Assembly (NCBI GenBank): GCA_966250375.1
Contig: CBINHE010000005.1
Location: forward strand, 1 to 64,000
DNA: 64,000 bases
Origin: CAMLDH01 sp966250375
GTDB lineage: Bacteria > Pseudomonadota > Gammaproteobacteria > Burkholderiales > Burkholderiaceae_D
Reading direction: 5' to 3'
Below are positions 27,001 to 35,416 of the stretch, piece by piece. A program made the position numbers and the translations under genes. The notes under the pieces are model-generated. The model saw only the letters and a program-made list of their open reading frames with translations, was not told where the DNA came from and did no database searches. Every line of letters begins with the position of its first letter. Positions within the stretch are counted from its first letter, which is position 1.

Positions 27001-27123
27001 CAAAGCCAAGCGGGCACGGCTTTTTCCTCTTCATATGAATCAATCAAGCGTTGCACAAAACCGTGGTCTGCCCCCTATTCCTCTGCGGTAATCACCGCTT
27101 ATTGAACAGGCTGTTCAAGCTGG

Positions 27124-28710
27124 TTACCTCGTTATCACAAGGCCTTCCCCGATCCGGTTTCGCAGAACATCCATCCCGGCATCGGTCAGGTTGTCGCAGT
27201 CGGACAGATCCAAATGCTGCAGCGATGTCAGCTGCTGCAGAAGCACGAGACCGGCATCGGTCAGGTTGTCGCAGCCGGACAGATCCAAATGCTGCAGCGA
27301 TGTCAGCTGATTCAGATGCTCGAGACCGGCATCGGTCAGGTTGCAGTGGAACAAATCCAAATATTGCAGCGATGCCAGTTGCTTCAGATGCTCGAGACCG
27401 GCATCGGTCAGATTTTCGCAGCCAGACAGATCCAAATGCCGCAGCGATGTCAGCTGCTTCAGATGCTCGAGACCGGCATCGGTCAGATTGTCGTTGCTAG
27501 ACAGATTCAAATGCTGCAGCGATGGCAGTTGCTTCAGAAGCTCGAGACCGGCACCGGTCAGCTTGCGCAAGCAGGACAGATCCAAATGCTGCAGCAATGT
27601 GAATTGCTGCAGAGAGGCGAGACCGGCATCGGTCAGCTTTTCGCAGCCGGACAGATCCAAATGCTGCAGCGATGTCAACTGCGACAGACGCTCGAGACTG
27701 GCATTGGTCAGCTTGCGGCACCAAGCCAAACTCAAATGCCGCAGCGATGTCAGATGATCCAGAGAGGCGGCGAGACCGGCATCGGTCAGATTTTCGCAGC
27801 CGGAAAGATTCAAATGCTGCAGCGATGTCAGTTGCTGCAGATGCGCGAGACCGGCATCAGTCAACTTGAAGCAATCTCTCAGATTCAAATGCTGCAGCGA
27901 TGTCAGTTGCTTCAGATGTGCGAGACCGGCATTGGTCAGCCCTTTGCAGCCGGACAGATCCAAATGCCGCAGCGATGCCAGCTGCTTCAGATGCTCGAGA
28001 CCGGCATCAGTCAGATTTTCGCAGCCGGACAGACTCAAATGCTGCAGCGATGTCAGCTGCGACAGACGCTCGAGACCGGCATTGGTCAGCCCTTTGCAGT
28101 CGGACAGATTCAAATGCCGCAGCGATGGCAGTTGCTTCAGATGCTCGAGACCGGCATCGGTCAGATTTTCGCAGCCGGACAGATCCAAATGCTGCAGCGA
28201 TGTCAGCTGCGACAGACGCTCGAGACCGGCATCGGTCAGACCAGTGCAGAGGCTCAGATTCAAATGCTCCAGGCCCGGCAAATCCTGTAACAGTGCCAGA
28301 TCGTCATCCGTGAAGCTGCCGCCCTTCAAAGTGAGTGTTGTAATGCCTCCATCCTTGTAAGCCTCTATCGCTTGACCAAGATCCTCTCTGTTGTTCACCG
28401 TCACATGCCGAACATGCTCGGACACCGCTATATCGAGGTCCCGACAGGTCGAGCGCAGATTGTGCCTTGAACGTTTGTCCAGACGATCCATGCACGCCTG
28501 ATATATCTCGCCGGTCAGCCGTGTGGGCGAGGCATCCGGCTCGCGCTTGCGCTTCCTCCGGAGAACCGGAGAGGGATTGTCACGTGGCAGCAGACGGGGG
28601 GAGGTAGAACCTTCTTGTGCTTGTGCCCCAGACGTCGTTGTGTCCGGCTCGGGCGGCGCCGTGTAGACAGGTGTGGAGAGGTTGCTAGGGGATGATGTGA
28701 TTTTCGTCAT
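27124..28710 (-). CDS. F-box-like / leucine-rich-repeat protein, GALA-type effector candidate
   Basis: A protein of 528 residues. The N-terminal 60 residues are Ser/Thr/Pro-rich and disordered-looking, with a basic cluster RRKRKRE at 51-57 like a nuclear import signal. Residues about 64-100 (LTGEIYQACMDRLDKRSRHNLRSTCRDLD) match an F-box. From residue 156 come fourteen 24-26-residue leucine-rich repeats of the form NLTDAGLEHLKQLTSLQHLDLSGC, plus partial units at each end. F-box plus such repeats is the build of the GALA effectors of Ralstonia, which enter plant cells by type III secretion and join SCF ubiquitin ligases. No secretion genes are in this window, so delivery is inferred. ATG at 28710 has an aagga site and is preferred over an upstream in-frame start. 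Direct repeats and a RAYT relic beside it suggest transfer. Confidence 0.8.
   Translation of the reverse strand: MTKITSSPSNLSTPVYTAPPEPDTTTSGAQAQEGSTSPRLLPRDNPSPVLRRKRKREPDASPTRLTGEIYQACMDRLDKRSRHNLRSTCRDLDIAVSEHVRHVTVNNREDLGQAIEAYKDGGITTLTLKGGSFTDDDLALLQDLPGLEHLNLSLCTGLTDAGLERLSQLTSLQHLDLSGCENLTDAGLEHLKQLPSLRHLNLSDCKGLTNAGLERLSQLTSLQHLSLSGCENLTDAGLEHLKQLASLRHLDLSGCKGLTNAGLAHLKQLTSLQHLNLRDCFKLTDAGLAHLQQLTSLQHLNLSGCENLTDAGLAASLDHLTSLRHLSLAWCRKLTNASLERLSQLTSLQHLDLSGCEKLTDAGLASLQQFTLLQHLDLSCLRKLTGAGLELLKQLPSLQHLNLSSNDNLTDAGLEHLKQLTSLRHLDLSGCENLTDAGLEHLKQLASLQYLDLFHCNLTDAGLEHLNQLTSLQHLDLSGCDNLTDAGLVLLQQLTSLQHLDLSDCDNLTDAGMDVLRNRIGEGLVITR
27127..28245 (-). repeat. 75-bp tandem repeats encoding the leucine-rich repeats
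   Basis: The DNA coding for the repeats is itself a tandem array of units of about 75 bp, many differing at few positions (for example gagaccggcatcggtcag recurs in most units). This high DNA similarity suggests recent expansion or gene conversion. One unit has three extra bases (AASLDHL) and one lacks three. Confidence 0.9.
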
Positions 28711-28909
28711 GATGGTGTCCTTTTGTACATTCCTGAGTGGCTTTCTGTCCAATTTGGTTCCATCAGATGATCAGGCACGCTCACTTGAACACCACGACAA
28801 TCGGCATGAATGCTCGCCTACGCCGGGTTGTGGCGGTACATGCAAGAAGTTTCATCATCCCGCACCAATAGCGGAATAGCGCAGGATAGGGAGCAGACCA
28901 CGGTTTCTA

Positions 28910-29077
28910 CTACTGGTCGAACAATTTCGCCGCTTCTGGTTTGTCTATTTTGGGTGGCCGACCTTGATTTCCCAAGCGCCGTGTGCCGTCCCAAAGCCGC
29001 CCCAACTTGCGTAGAGAAAAGCGCATTGCCTGACGCATAATTTCCACTTCGTCGCCCGCTGACTTGACCAGGGGCAT
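28910..29077 (-). CDS. possible small or remnant gene, 55 codons
   Basis: An open frame from ATG at 29077 to a double TAG at 28910 gives 55 residues: charged, with MRQAMRFSLRKLGRLWDGTR and a basic RRLGNQGRPPKIDKPEA stretch. The ribosome site is weak. I recognise no family. It could be the end of a degraded gene of the island. It lies between the leucine-rich-repeat gene and the right 25-bp repeat. Confidence 0.25.
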   Translation of the reverse strand: MPLVKSAGDEVEIMRQAMRFSLRKLGRLWDGTRRLGNQGRPPKIDKPEAAKLFDQ

Positions 29078-29142
29078 TCCACCGGATGAGAAACCCTATG
29101 TGTCCGAACCGGAATCACTCCACATTACCTACTCATGGAATT

Positions 29143-29167
29143 GCGGATACTCGCTCGCTACTTTTAA
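29143..29167. repeat. 25-bp direct repeat, right copy
   Basis: Exact second copy of the sequence at 26797-26821, ending just before the 3' end of eda. With the left copy it bounds a 2.3-kb accessory segment. Confidence 0.8.
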
Positions 29168-29170
29168 TAA

Positions 29171-29800
29171 TTACGCCGCCGGCCGCAACCGGCTCGCCTC
29201 GGTCGCCAACGCGGTGATGGACGCCCAATCGCCTGCCTGCATTACCGCCTTTGGCGTCAGCCAGGACCCGCCGACACATGCCACGTTTTTACACGCAAGG
29301 AACTCGGCTGCCGTGCCGATGGAAATACCGCCGGTCGGGCAGAATGTCACATCCGGCAATGGCCCTGCGATTGCATTGAGCATGCCGATACCGCCGGCCG
29401 GTACTGCAGGAAACAGCTTCAATTGGCGGAAGCCGGCTTCGCGTGCCGCCATCACCTCGGACGGGGTCATCACGCCTGGCAGCAACGGCAAGCCACTCGA
29501 TTTCGCGGCGGCGATCAATGCCGGCGTCAGTCCCGGCGACACGCCGAATACGGCGCCGGCATCGCGCGCAGCAGCGAATTCTTCGGATTGCGTCAGCGTG
29601 CCGACGCCGACAATTGCACCCGGTACCTGTTCCGCCATCGCGCGAATCGCGGGCAACCCGTGCGCGGTGCGCAACGTCACTTCCAGCACGCGGATGCCGC
29701 CGGCGACCAGCGCCTTTGCCAACGGCACTGCATGGACGAGGTCGTCGATGGCGATGACAGGAATGACCGGCGACGTGCGCATGATTTCAAGTAGGTTCAT
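29171..29800 (-). CDS. eda: KDPG aldolase (2-dehydro-3-deoxy-phosphogluconate aldolase)
   Basis: A 209-residue class I aldolase that splits KDPG into pyruvate and glyceraldehyde-3-phosphate, the last Entner-Doudoroff step. The Schiff-base lysine is Lys128 in LKLFPAVPAGG, and the catalytic Glu40 lies in VLEVTLRT. GVGTLT and GVSPGLTPAL are further family marks. MNLLEIMRTSPVIPV is the natural start; a further 15 codons are open upstream but unlike the family. It lies 121 bases downstream of edd on the same strand and is probably in the same operon. Confidence 0.95.
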   Translation of the reverse strand: MNLLEIMRTSPVIPVIAIDDLVHAVPLAKALVAGGIRVLEVTLRTAHGLPAIRAMAEQVPGAIVGVGTLTQSEEFAAARDAGAVFGVSPGLTPALIAAAKSSGLPLLPGVMTPSEVMAAREAGFRQLKLFPAVPAGGIGMLNAIAGPLPDVTFCPTGGISIGTAAEFLACKNVACVGGSWLTPKAVMQAGDWASITALATEASRLRPAA

Positions 29801-29921
29801 GTTGTCTTTCCAATTTGTTGGGAACAGCGTGATTCGACAAGCCATACACGCTCACTTAATTAACGTGGGTCCTCCTTTTCCTCTAGCGGGCGAGAAACGC
29901 GCAACCAGTCACTTCAGTCCC

Positions 29922-31832
29922 CTATTTCTGAATCAACGTATCTTCATCGGAGGAGGATTGGTCCTCCGGCACAGCAAGCGAGTTACCGGTTTCTTCCGGC
30001 AGATGCAGCGGCGGCGGCAGGCCGAATGTAGCAGCGCCCTCTTCCGCCGCGCTCACCGATGAACGGAACATCGCAAACAGTTCGCGCCCCATGCCGACTT
30101 GATTGGCCGACAAATCGCTCGCTTCGATAATGCGTGTCGCCCACTCCGCCTCCGGCACCAGCGCTTGCAGCACACCGGCTTGCGCATCCAGACGAATGAT
30201 GTCGCCGCTACGCACACGACCTAGCGGCCCGCCCGCCAACACTTCCGGCGACACATGAATCGCGGCCGGTACTTTGCCCGACGCACCCGACATGCGTCCA
30301 TCGGTCACCAATGCCACATGACGGCCAGCATCTTGCAAGCTGCCCAGCGCCGGTGTCAGTGCATGCAGTTCCGGCATGCCGTTGGCGCGCGGCCCTTGCA
30401 AGCGTACGACGGCAACAAAATCCCGATCGAGTTTGCCCGCTTTATACGCGAGCATGAATGCTTCCTGCGAATCGAATACGATGGCCGGCGCTTCAACGAT
30501 GCGGTGCTGCTGCTTGACTGCAGAAACCTTGACGACTGCGCGGCCAAGATTGCCCGACAACAGACGCATGCCGCCATCGGCAGAGAACGGTTCGGCCGCT
30601 GGCCGCAGCACGTTGCTGTCGCCACTGACTTTCGGCGCTGGTTTCCATACAACCGACTGCTCCTGCAGAAACGGCTCGGTGCAATGGGCGCGCAGCCCCC
30701 TGCCCAGAACCGTCGTCACATCGTCATGCAATAAACCGGCGTCGAGCAATTCGCGGATCACGAAACCGGTGCCGCCGGCTGCGTGGAAGTGATTCACGTC
30801 GGCATCGCCATTCGGATAAATGCGCGCCACCAGCGGTACCACGGCGGACAATGCGTCGAAATCGTCCCAGTCGATCACAATGCCTGCGGCTTTCGCGATG
30901 GCCACCAGATGCAGGGTGTGATTGGTGGAACCGCCCGTCGCGAGCAATGCAATCACTGCGTTGACGATCGATTTTTCATCGACCACATGGCCGACTGGTA
31001 TGTAGCTCTTGCCTTGTGCGCTGATTTCCACTGCGCGACGTGCCGACGCCGCTGTCAGCGCGTCGCGCAACGGCGTATTCGGCGTAATAAAGGCCGCGCC
31101 CGGCAGATGCAGGCCCATGACTTCCATCAGCATCTGATTGCTGTTGGCGGTGCCGTAAAAGGTACACGTGCCGGCGCCGTGATACGACTGCGCTTCTGCT
31201 TCCAGCAATGCTTCGCGGTCGACCTTACCCTGCGCATACAACTGGCGAATACGGGCTTTTTCCGGATTGGACATGCCGCTCGTCATCGGACCGGCCGGAA
31301 TGAATACCGCTGGCAGATGACCGAAATGCAGCGCGCCGATCAACAAGCCCGGCACGATCTTGTCGCACACCCCTAGATATAGTGCGGCATCGAACATATT
31401 GTGCGACAGCGCGATGGCGGTTGCCATCGCAATCGTGTCCCGCGAAAACAGCGACAGCTCCATGCCGGGCTGGCCTTGCGTGATGCCATCGCACATCGCC
31501 GGCACACCGCCGGCGAATTGGGCTACAGCACCAGCAGCGCGCACCGCATCCTTGATCACCTGCGGGAAACGCTCGAATGGCTGATGGGCGGACAGCATGT
31601 CGTTATACGCGGACACGATTGCCACCGATGGACTTTTTTGTTGCTTGAGCAGGAGTTTGTCATTGGGAGGGAAGGCGGCAAAACCATGCGCCAGATTGGT
31701 ACACGCCAGCGCACTGCGATGCACACCCTGATGGCGCGCGGCTTCAAGCCGAGTCAGATAAGCAGCGCGAAATGGTCGGCTACGTTCGATGATGCGCGTG
31801 GTAACGGCGGATATCTTGGGATGAAGGGACAT
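29922..31832 (-). CDS. edd: 6-phosphogluconate dehydratase
   Basis: A 636-residue Edd of the IlvD/Edd family. It dehydrates 6-phosphogluconate to KDPG and needs an Fe-S cluster. Visible marks are CDGITQGQPGMELSLFSRD, GVCDKIVPG with the second cluster cysteine, PAGPMTSGM, GTCTFYGTANSNQML with the third cysteine, and the C-terminal VTDGRMSGASGKVPAAIHV. Length is that of Edd (about 600-640), longer than IlvD. MSLHPKISAVT is taken as the start. A HexR-like palindrome lies 28 bases upstream, so sugar-controlled repression by the HexR encoded at 35.4 kb is likely. Confidence 0.95.
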   Translation of the reverse strand: MSLHPKISAVTTRIIERSRPFRAAYLTRLEAARHQGVHRSALACTNLAHGFAAFPPNDKLLLKQQKSPSVAIVSAYNDMLSAHQPFERFPQVIKDAVRAAGAVAQFAGGVPAMCDGITQGQPGMELSLFSRDTIAMATAIALSHNMFDAALYLGVCDKIVPGLLIGALHFGHLPAVFIPAGPMTSGMSNPEKARIRQLYAQGKVDREALLEAEAQSYHGAGTCTFYGTANSNQMLMEVMGLHLPGAAFITPNTPLRDALTAASARRAVEISAQGKSYIPVGHVVDEKSIVNAVIALLATGGSTNHTLHLVAIAKAAGIVIDWDDFDALSAVVPLVARIYPNGDADVNHFHAAGGTGFVIRELLDAGLLHDDVTTVLGRGLRAHCTEPFLQEQSVVWKPAPKVSGDSNVLRPAAEPFSADGGMRLLSGNLGRAVVKVSAVKQQHRIVEAPAIVFDSQEAFMLAYKAGKLDRDFVAVVRLQGPRANGMPELHALTPALGSLQDAGRHVALVTDGRMSGASGKVPAAIHVSPEVLAGGPLGRVRSGDIIRLDAQAGVLQALVPEAEWATRIIEASDLSANQVGMGRELFAMFRSSVSAAEEGAATFGLPPPLHLPEETGNSLAVPEDQSSSDEDTLIQK

Positions 31833-31859
31833 GATCAAATCCTTACTGAAAACCATCAC

Positions 31860-31874
31860 TGAAATTTTACTACA
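31860..31874. promoter_or_regulatory. putative HexR operator before edd
   Basis: TGAAATTTTACTACA (in the edd direction TGTAGTAAAATTTCA) matches the known HexR-type palindrome TGTAATTAAATTACA at most positions. It sits 28-42 bases before the edd start, where a bound repressor would block the promoter. Confidence 0.6.
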
Positions 31875-32027
31875 ATTTAAATCGATTTACGGCCTCGGTT
31901 TGAGGTCCTTTTACAGACTTTCTTTTTTGAATTCTTGATTAATCACATTAAATATGGCGCAGAAACTTTCTCCAATGCCCGACAGCAAGCCGACAAAATT
32001 TCAGAAAAGTCGCCCCCAAAAATATTT

Positions 32028-32042
32028 TGTAGTGAATTTACT
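32028..32042. promoter_or_regulatory. putative HexR operator before pgi
   Basis: TGTAGTGAATTTACT is a partly symmetric 15-mer of the same type, 53-67 bases before the pgi start, in an AT-rich promoter stretch. The match is weaker than for the edd-side site. Confidence 0.45.
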
Positions 32043-32094
32043 TAATTTTATTGTATAGTTAAGTTAATTATCTATTCTCCCAATACCGCTCGAC

Positions 32095-33741
32095 ATGCAC
32101 CAATCTGCTCTGCAAGATGCTCCGGCGTTTCAAGCACTTCAATTGCATCATGCCACTGCAAAAAACTGGCAGTTGCGTGAATTGTTCGCCGGAGATCCCC
32201 AACGCTTCGCAAAACTGTCCATTGCGGCGGCTGGCCTCTTTCTCGATTATTCCAAAAACCGGCTGAATGAAACCACCTTGCAAATGCTGTTGTCACTCGC
32301 GCGCGAGCGCGGTGTCGACGTGCAACGCGATGCCATGTTTGCCGGCGATAAAATCAATGTGACGGAACATCGAGCAGTGCTGCATACTGCGTTGCGTGCC
32401 CCGCACGGCGATTTGCTGCACATCGACGGTCAGGATATCAATCATGATGTTCATGCCGTATTGGCGCGTATCAAATCCTTCAGCACGCGTGTTCGCCGTG
32501 GCGACTGGCTGGGATATACCGGAAAACCGATTACCGACATCGTCAATATCGGCATCGGCGGCTCCCACTTGGGACCAGAAATGGTGTGTCGCGCGCTGCG
32601 CAGCTTTGTCCACCCACGCCTCTCTTTACATTTCGTCGCCAATGCCGATGGACATGATCTCGATGCGACGCTCTCTCGCGTCAATCCGGAAACCACATTG
32701 TTCGTCATCGCGTCCAAGACCTTTACGACTGCGGAGACCATGCTCAATGCGCAGTCCGCTCGCACGTGGTTCTTGCAGTACGGCAGCGTAGGGGATTTGC
32801 CCAAGCATTTTGTCGCGGTATCGACCAACAGCCAAGCCGTTACAGCCTTTGGCATCGATCCGGCCAACATGTTCCAATTCTGGGATTGGGTGGGCGGACG
32901 TTATTCAATCTGGTCCGCAATCGGCCTCTCGGTGGCGCTGGCGGTCGGCTTCGGTCATTTCTCGGAATTCCTTGCCGGCGCGCACGCAATGGATGAACAT
33001 TTCCGTCATGCGCCACTCGAACAAAACATGCCTGTGCTCTTGGCATTGATTGGCATGTGGTACCGCAACTTTTTCGGCAGCACATCGATTTCGATCGCAC
33101 CTTACCATCAGGATTTGAACCAGTTTACCGCCTATCTGCAGCAGCTTGAAATGGAAAGCAATGGCAAAAGCGTAGCCCACGATGGCTCGCCGCTGAGTAT
33201 TGGCACTTGTCCGGTGATATGGGGCGATGTAGGCACCAATGGGCAGCATGCGTATTTCCAACTGCTGCACCAAGGTACCGACATCATTCCGGTTGACTTC
33301 ATTGCTGCACTAAAGCCCAGCCATGGGCTGCCCGACCATCATGCGGCACTGCTGGCCAATTGCTTTGCACAGTCGGAAGCATTCATGCGCGGCAAGACCG
33401 CAGACGAAGTGCGTACCGAATTGCAGAATCAAGCCTTGCCCCCCGATGTAATCAACGCATTGACGCCTCACAAAACATTCCCCGGCAATCGCCCCAGCAA
33501 CACCTTGTTGATGGATGCGCTGACACCGGCGACCTTGGGCGCGTTGATTGCGCTCTATGAACACAAGGTTTTTGTACAAGGCGTGATATGGAGCATCAAC
33601 AGTTTTGACCAATGGGGCGTGGAATTGGGCAAGGTATTGGCGAAAAACATTCACGCAGAACTGATTGGACAATCGCAACCGGAAGCGCACGATGGCTCCA
33701 CCAATGGTTTGATCGCGCGTGCCAAGGCTGCTGTGCGTTAG
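32095..33741 (+). CDS. pgi: glucose-6-phosphate isomerase
   Basis: A 548-residue Pgi interconverting glucose-6-phosphate and fructose-6-phosphate. Family marks are VNIGIGGSHLGPEM near 149, the ASKTFTTAETMLNAQSAR loop, NMFQFWDWVGGRYSIWSAIGLSVAL, QQLEMESNGKSV (signature 1) and the C-terminal signature INSFDQWGVELGK. It is the first gene of pgi-zwf-hexR-tal and is divergent from edd-eda, so one region can switch glycolytic, Entner-Doudoroff and pentose phosphate flux. The repeat element starting at its stop codon separates it from zwf. Confidence 0.96.
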   Translation: MHQSALQDAPAFQALQLHHATAKNWQLRELFAGDPQRFAKLSIAAAGLFLDYSKNRLNETTLQMLLSLARERGVDVQRDAMFAGDKINVTEHRAVLHTALRAPHGDLLHIDGQDINHDVHAVLARIKSFSTRVRRGDWLGYTGKPITDIVNIGIGGSHLGPEMVCRALRSFVHPRLSLHFVANADGHDLDATLSRVNPETTLFVIASKTFTTAETMLNAQSARTWFLQYGSVGDLPKHFVAVSTNSQAVTAFGIDPANMFQFWDWVGGRYSIWSAIGLSVALAVGFGHFSEFLAGAHAMDEHFRHAPLEQNMPVLLALIGMWYRNFFGSTSISIAPYHQDLNQFTAYLQQLEMESNGKSVAHDGSPLSIGTCPVIWGDVGTNGQHAYFQLLHQGTDIIPVDFIAALKPSHGLPDHHAALLANCFAQSEAFMRGKTADEVRTELQNQALPPDVINALTPHKTFPGNRPSNTLLMDALTPATLGALIALYEHKVFVQGVIWSINSFDQWGVELGKVLAKNIHAELIGQSQPEAHDGSTNGLIARAKAAVR

Positions 33742-33896
33742 AGTCTATCCCAATAGGGAGCTGCCTTGGATTGCGGTCCATCAGGGGCGCGGACAAGGCG
33801 GGAGGAGGACACATAGCGAGCTATGTTACGACGAGCAACGCCGTCCCCGCTCCTGAGGGGCTGCAAGCCAAGGTTGATCACTACTGGGATAGACTC
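33741..33896. repeat. hairpin repeat with terminal inverted repeats, copy 1 (family B)
   Basis: The ends GAGTCTATCCCAATAG (33741-33756) and CTACTGGGATAGACTC (33881-33896) pair at 15 of 16 positions. Inside is a smaller palindrome, catagcgagctatg, at 33812-33825. The same centre occurs in the element at 46055-46211, and a variant arm (gtgtgacgagtcacac) at 52700-52715. There is no gene. It starts on the last base of the pgi stop codon and fills the pgi-zwf gap. Confidence 0.8.
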
Positions 33897-33937
33897 TTAG
33901 CCCATAACGCGTCATTAAATTCTTATATTTGAACATC

Positions 33938-35410
33938 ATGGTTCTTTCAGATTTCGACTTGGTGTTGTTTGGCGGCGGCGGCGACTTGGCAATGCGTAAG
34001 CTCCTGCCTGCAATGTATGCACGGGAACGTGTCAAGGGCTTGCCGACGACAGCACGCATCGTGTGCGTCGGACGCCACGAGCTGACGCAAGAAGAATTTA
34101 TGAAAGAAGTCAATGGCGCGTCAAAGCCACATATTTCAGCAGAAGCCTTCGACCATGAGGTATGGAACAGTTTCTGTGCACGCATCGTTTATGTGCAACT
34201 GGATGCGAACAATGGCGCCACTTACCAGTCGCTAGTTGCCGCGACGCGTACCGATCCGGCGATCATCCGCGTTTTCTATCTTGCAACGCCACCCACCCTG
34301 TTTGCAAAAATTTGCCACAATCTGGCCGAATGCGGCCTGGCTACGTCGAATTCGCGCGTGGTCCTTGAAAAGCCGCTCGGCCGCGATCTTGCCAGCGCCC
34401 GGCAAATCAATGCCGAAGTCGGCCGCGTATTTGAGGAATCGCAAATCTTCCGCATCGATCACTACCTCGGCAAAGAGGCAGTGCAAAACCTGTTGGCACT
34501 GCGTTTTGGCAATGTGCTGTTCGAACCCTTGTGGCGGCGCGAATGGATTTCAGATGTACAAATCACGATCGCAGAAGAACTCGGCGTCGGCAACCGCATC
34601 GGTTACTACGATACCTCGGGCGCGCTGCGCGACATGCTGCAGAACCACTTGCTACAGTTGTTATGCATCGTCGCGATGGAGTCGCCGGTGTCAATCACGC
34701 CCGATGCAGTACGCGACGAGAAGCTGAAAGTGCTGCGCTCGCTCAAATGCTTCACGCCGACCACCCTCGCGCAAAACGTGATTCGCGGCCAATACCGCAG
34801 CGGCCATGTCAATGGCGTCGAAGTGCCGGGTTACCGCAAGGAACCGGGTGCCAATCCGAATTCGCGCACCGAAACCTTCGTCGCGCTCAAGGCCGAGATC
34901 AATACCTGGCGCTGGGCCGGCGTACCGTTTTATCTGCGCACCGGCAAGCGCATGGCGGACCAATTGGCCGAGATCGTCGTGCGTTTCAAGCCGATTCCGC
35001 ATTCCATTTTTGCGCAATCGACCAGCAGCTTCCAGCCGAACTGCCTGGTGATCCGTTTGCAGCCGGACGAGGGATTGCAACTGAACCTGATGGCCAAGAC
35101 GCCAGGCGACGGCATGCGCCTGAAACCAGTGGAACTGGAGCTGGATTTCCGCGAGACCTTCAAGACGCCGCGCATGGAAGCATATGAACGTTTACTGCTG
35201 GACGTATTGCGTGGACAATTGACGCTTTTCATGCGTAGCGATGAACTGGAAGCTGCGTGGGCATGGGTGGAGCCGATTCTGGATTTCTGGGAACAGGAAG
35301 AAGACGATCCGATGCCGTACACTGCCGGCACCTGGGGTCCGGCCGCTGCCAGCGCATTGATCGGACGCGATGGATTGCAATGGCGCGAAGAGGCGCTGCC
35401 TGAATTGTGA
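33938..35410 (+). CDS. zwf: glucose-6-phosphate 1-dehydrogenase
   Basis: A 490-residue Zwf oxidising glucose-6-phosphate to 6-phosphogluconolactone. The NADP-binding turn reads LFGGGGDLAMRKLLPAMY (residues 10-27); the commoner second residue is Ala/Ser, so GGGGDLA is a mild variant. The active-site signature RIDHYLGKEAVQN begins at 172, and EKPLGRDL carries a conserved lysine. A TTG nine bases earlier is in frame, but the ATG is preferred. hexR follows after 6 bases. No 6-phosphogluconolactonase gene is seen nearby. Confidence 0.96.
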   Translation: MVLSDFDLVLFGGGGDLAMRKLLPAMYARERVKGLPTTARIVCVGRHELTQEEFMKEVNGASKPHISAEAFDHEVWNSFCARIVYVQLDANNGATYQSLVAATRTDPAIIRVFYLATPPTLFAKICHNLAECGLATSNSRVVLEKPLGRDLASARQINAEVGRVFEESQIFRIDHYLGKEAVQNLLALRFGNVLFEPLWRREWISDVQITIAEELGVGNRIGYYDTSGALRDMLQNHLLQLLCIVAMESPVSITPDAVRDEKLKVLRSLKCFTPTTLAQNVIRGQYRSGHVNGVEVPGYRKEPGANPNSRTETFVALKAEINTWRWAGVPFYLRTGKRMADQLAEIVVRFKPIPHSIFAQSTSSFQPNCLVIRLQPDEGLQLNLMAKTPGDGMRLKPVELELDFRETFKTPRMEAYERLLLDVLRGQLTLFMRSDELEAAWAWVEPILDFWEQEEDDPMPYTAGTWGPAAASALIGRDGLQWREEALPEL

Positions 35411-35416
35411 GAACAC

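Noticed and set aside
27190..28290. Regular 75-bp repeats that could suggest a CRISPR array
   Set aside because: There are no unique spacers; the whole unit repeats and encodes leucine-rich repeats in frame. The 358-codon plus-strand frame through it is a shadow of the repeats.
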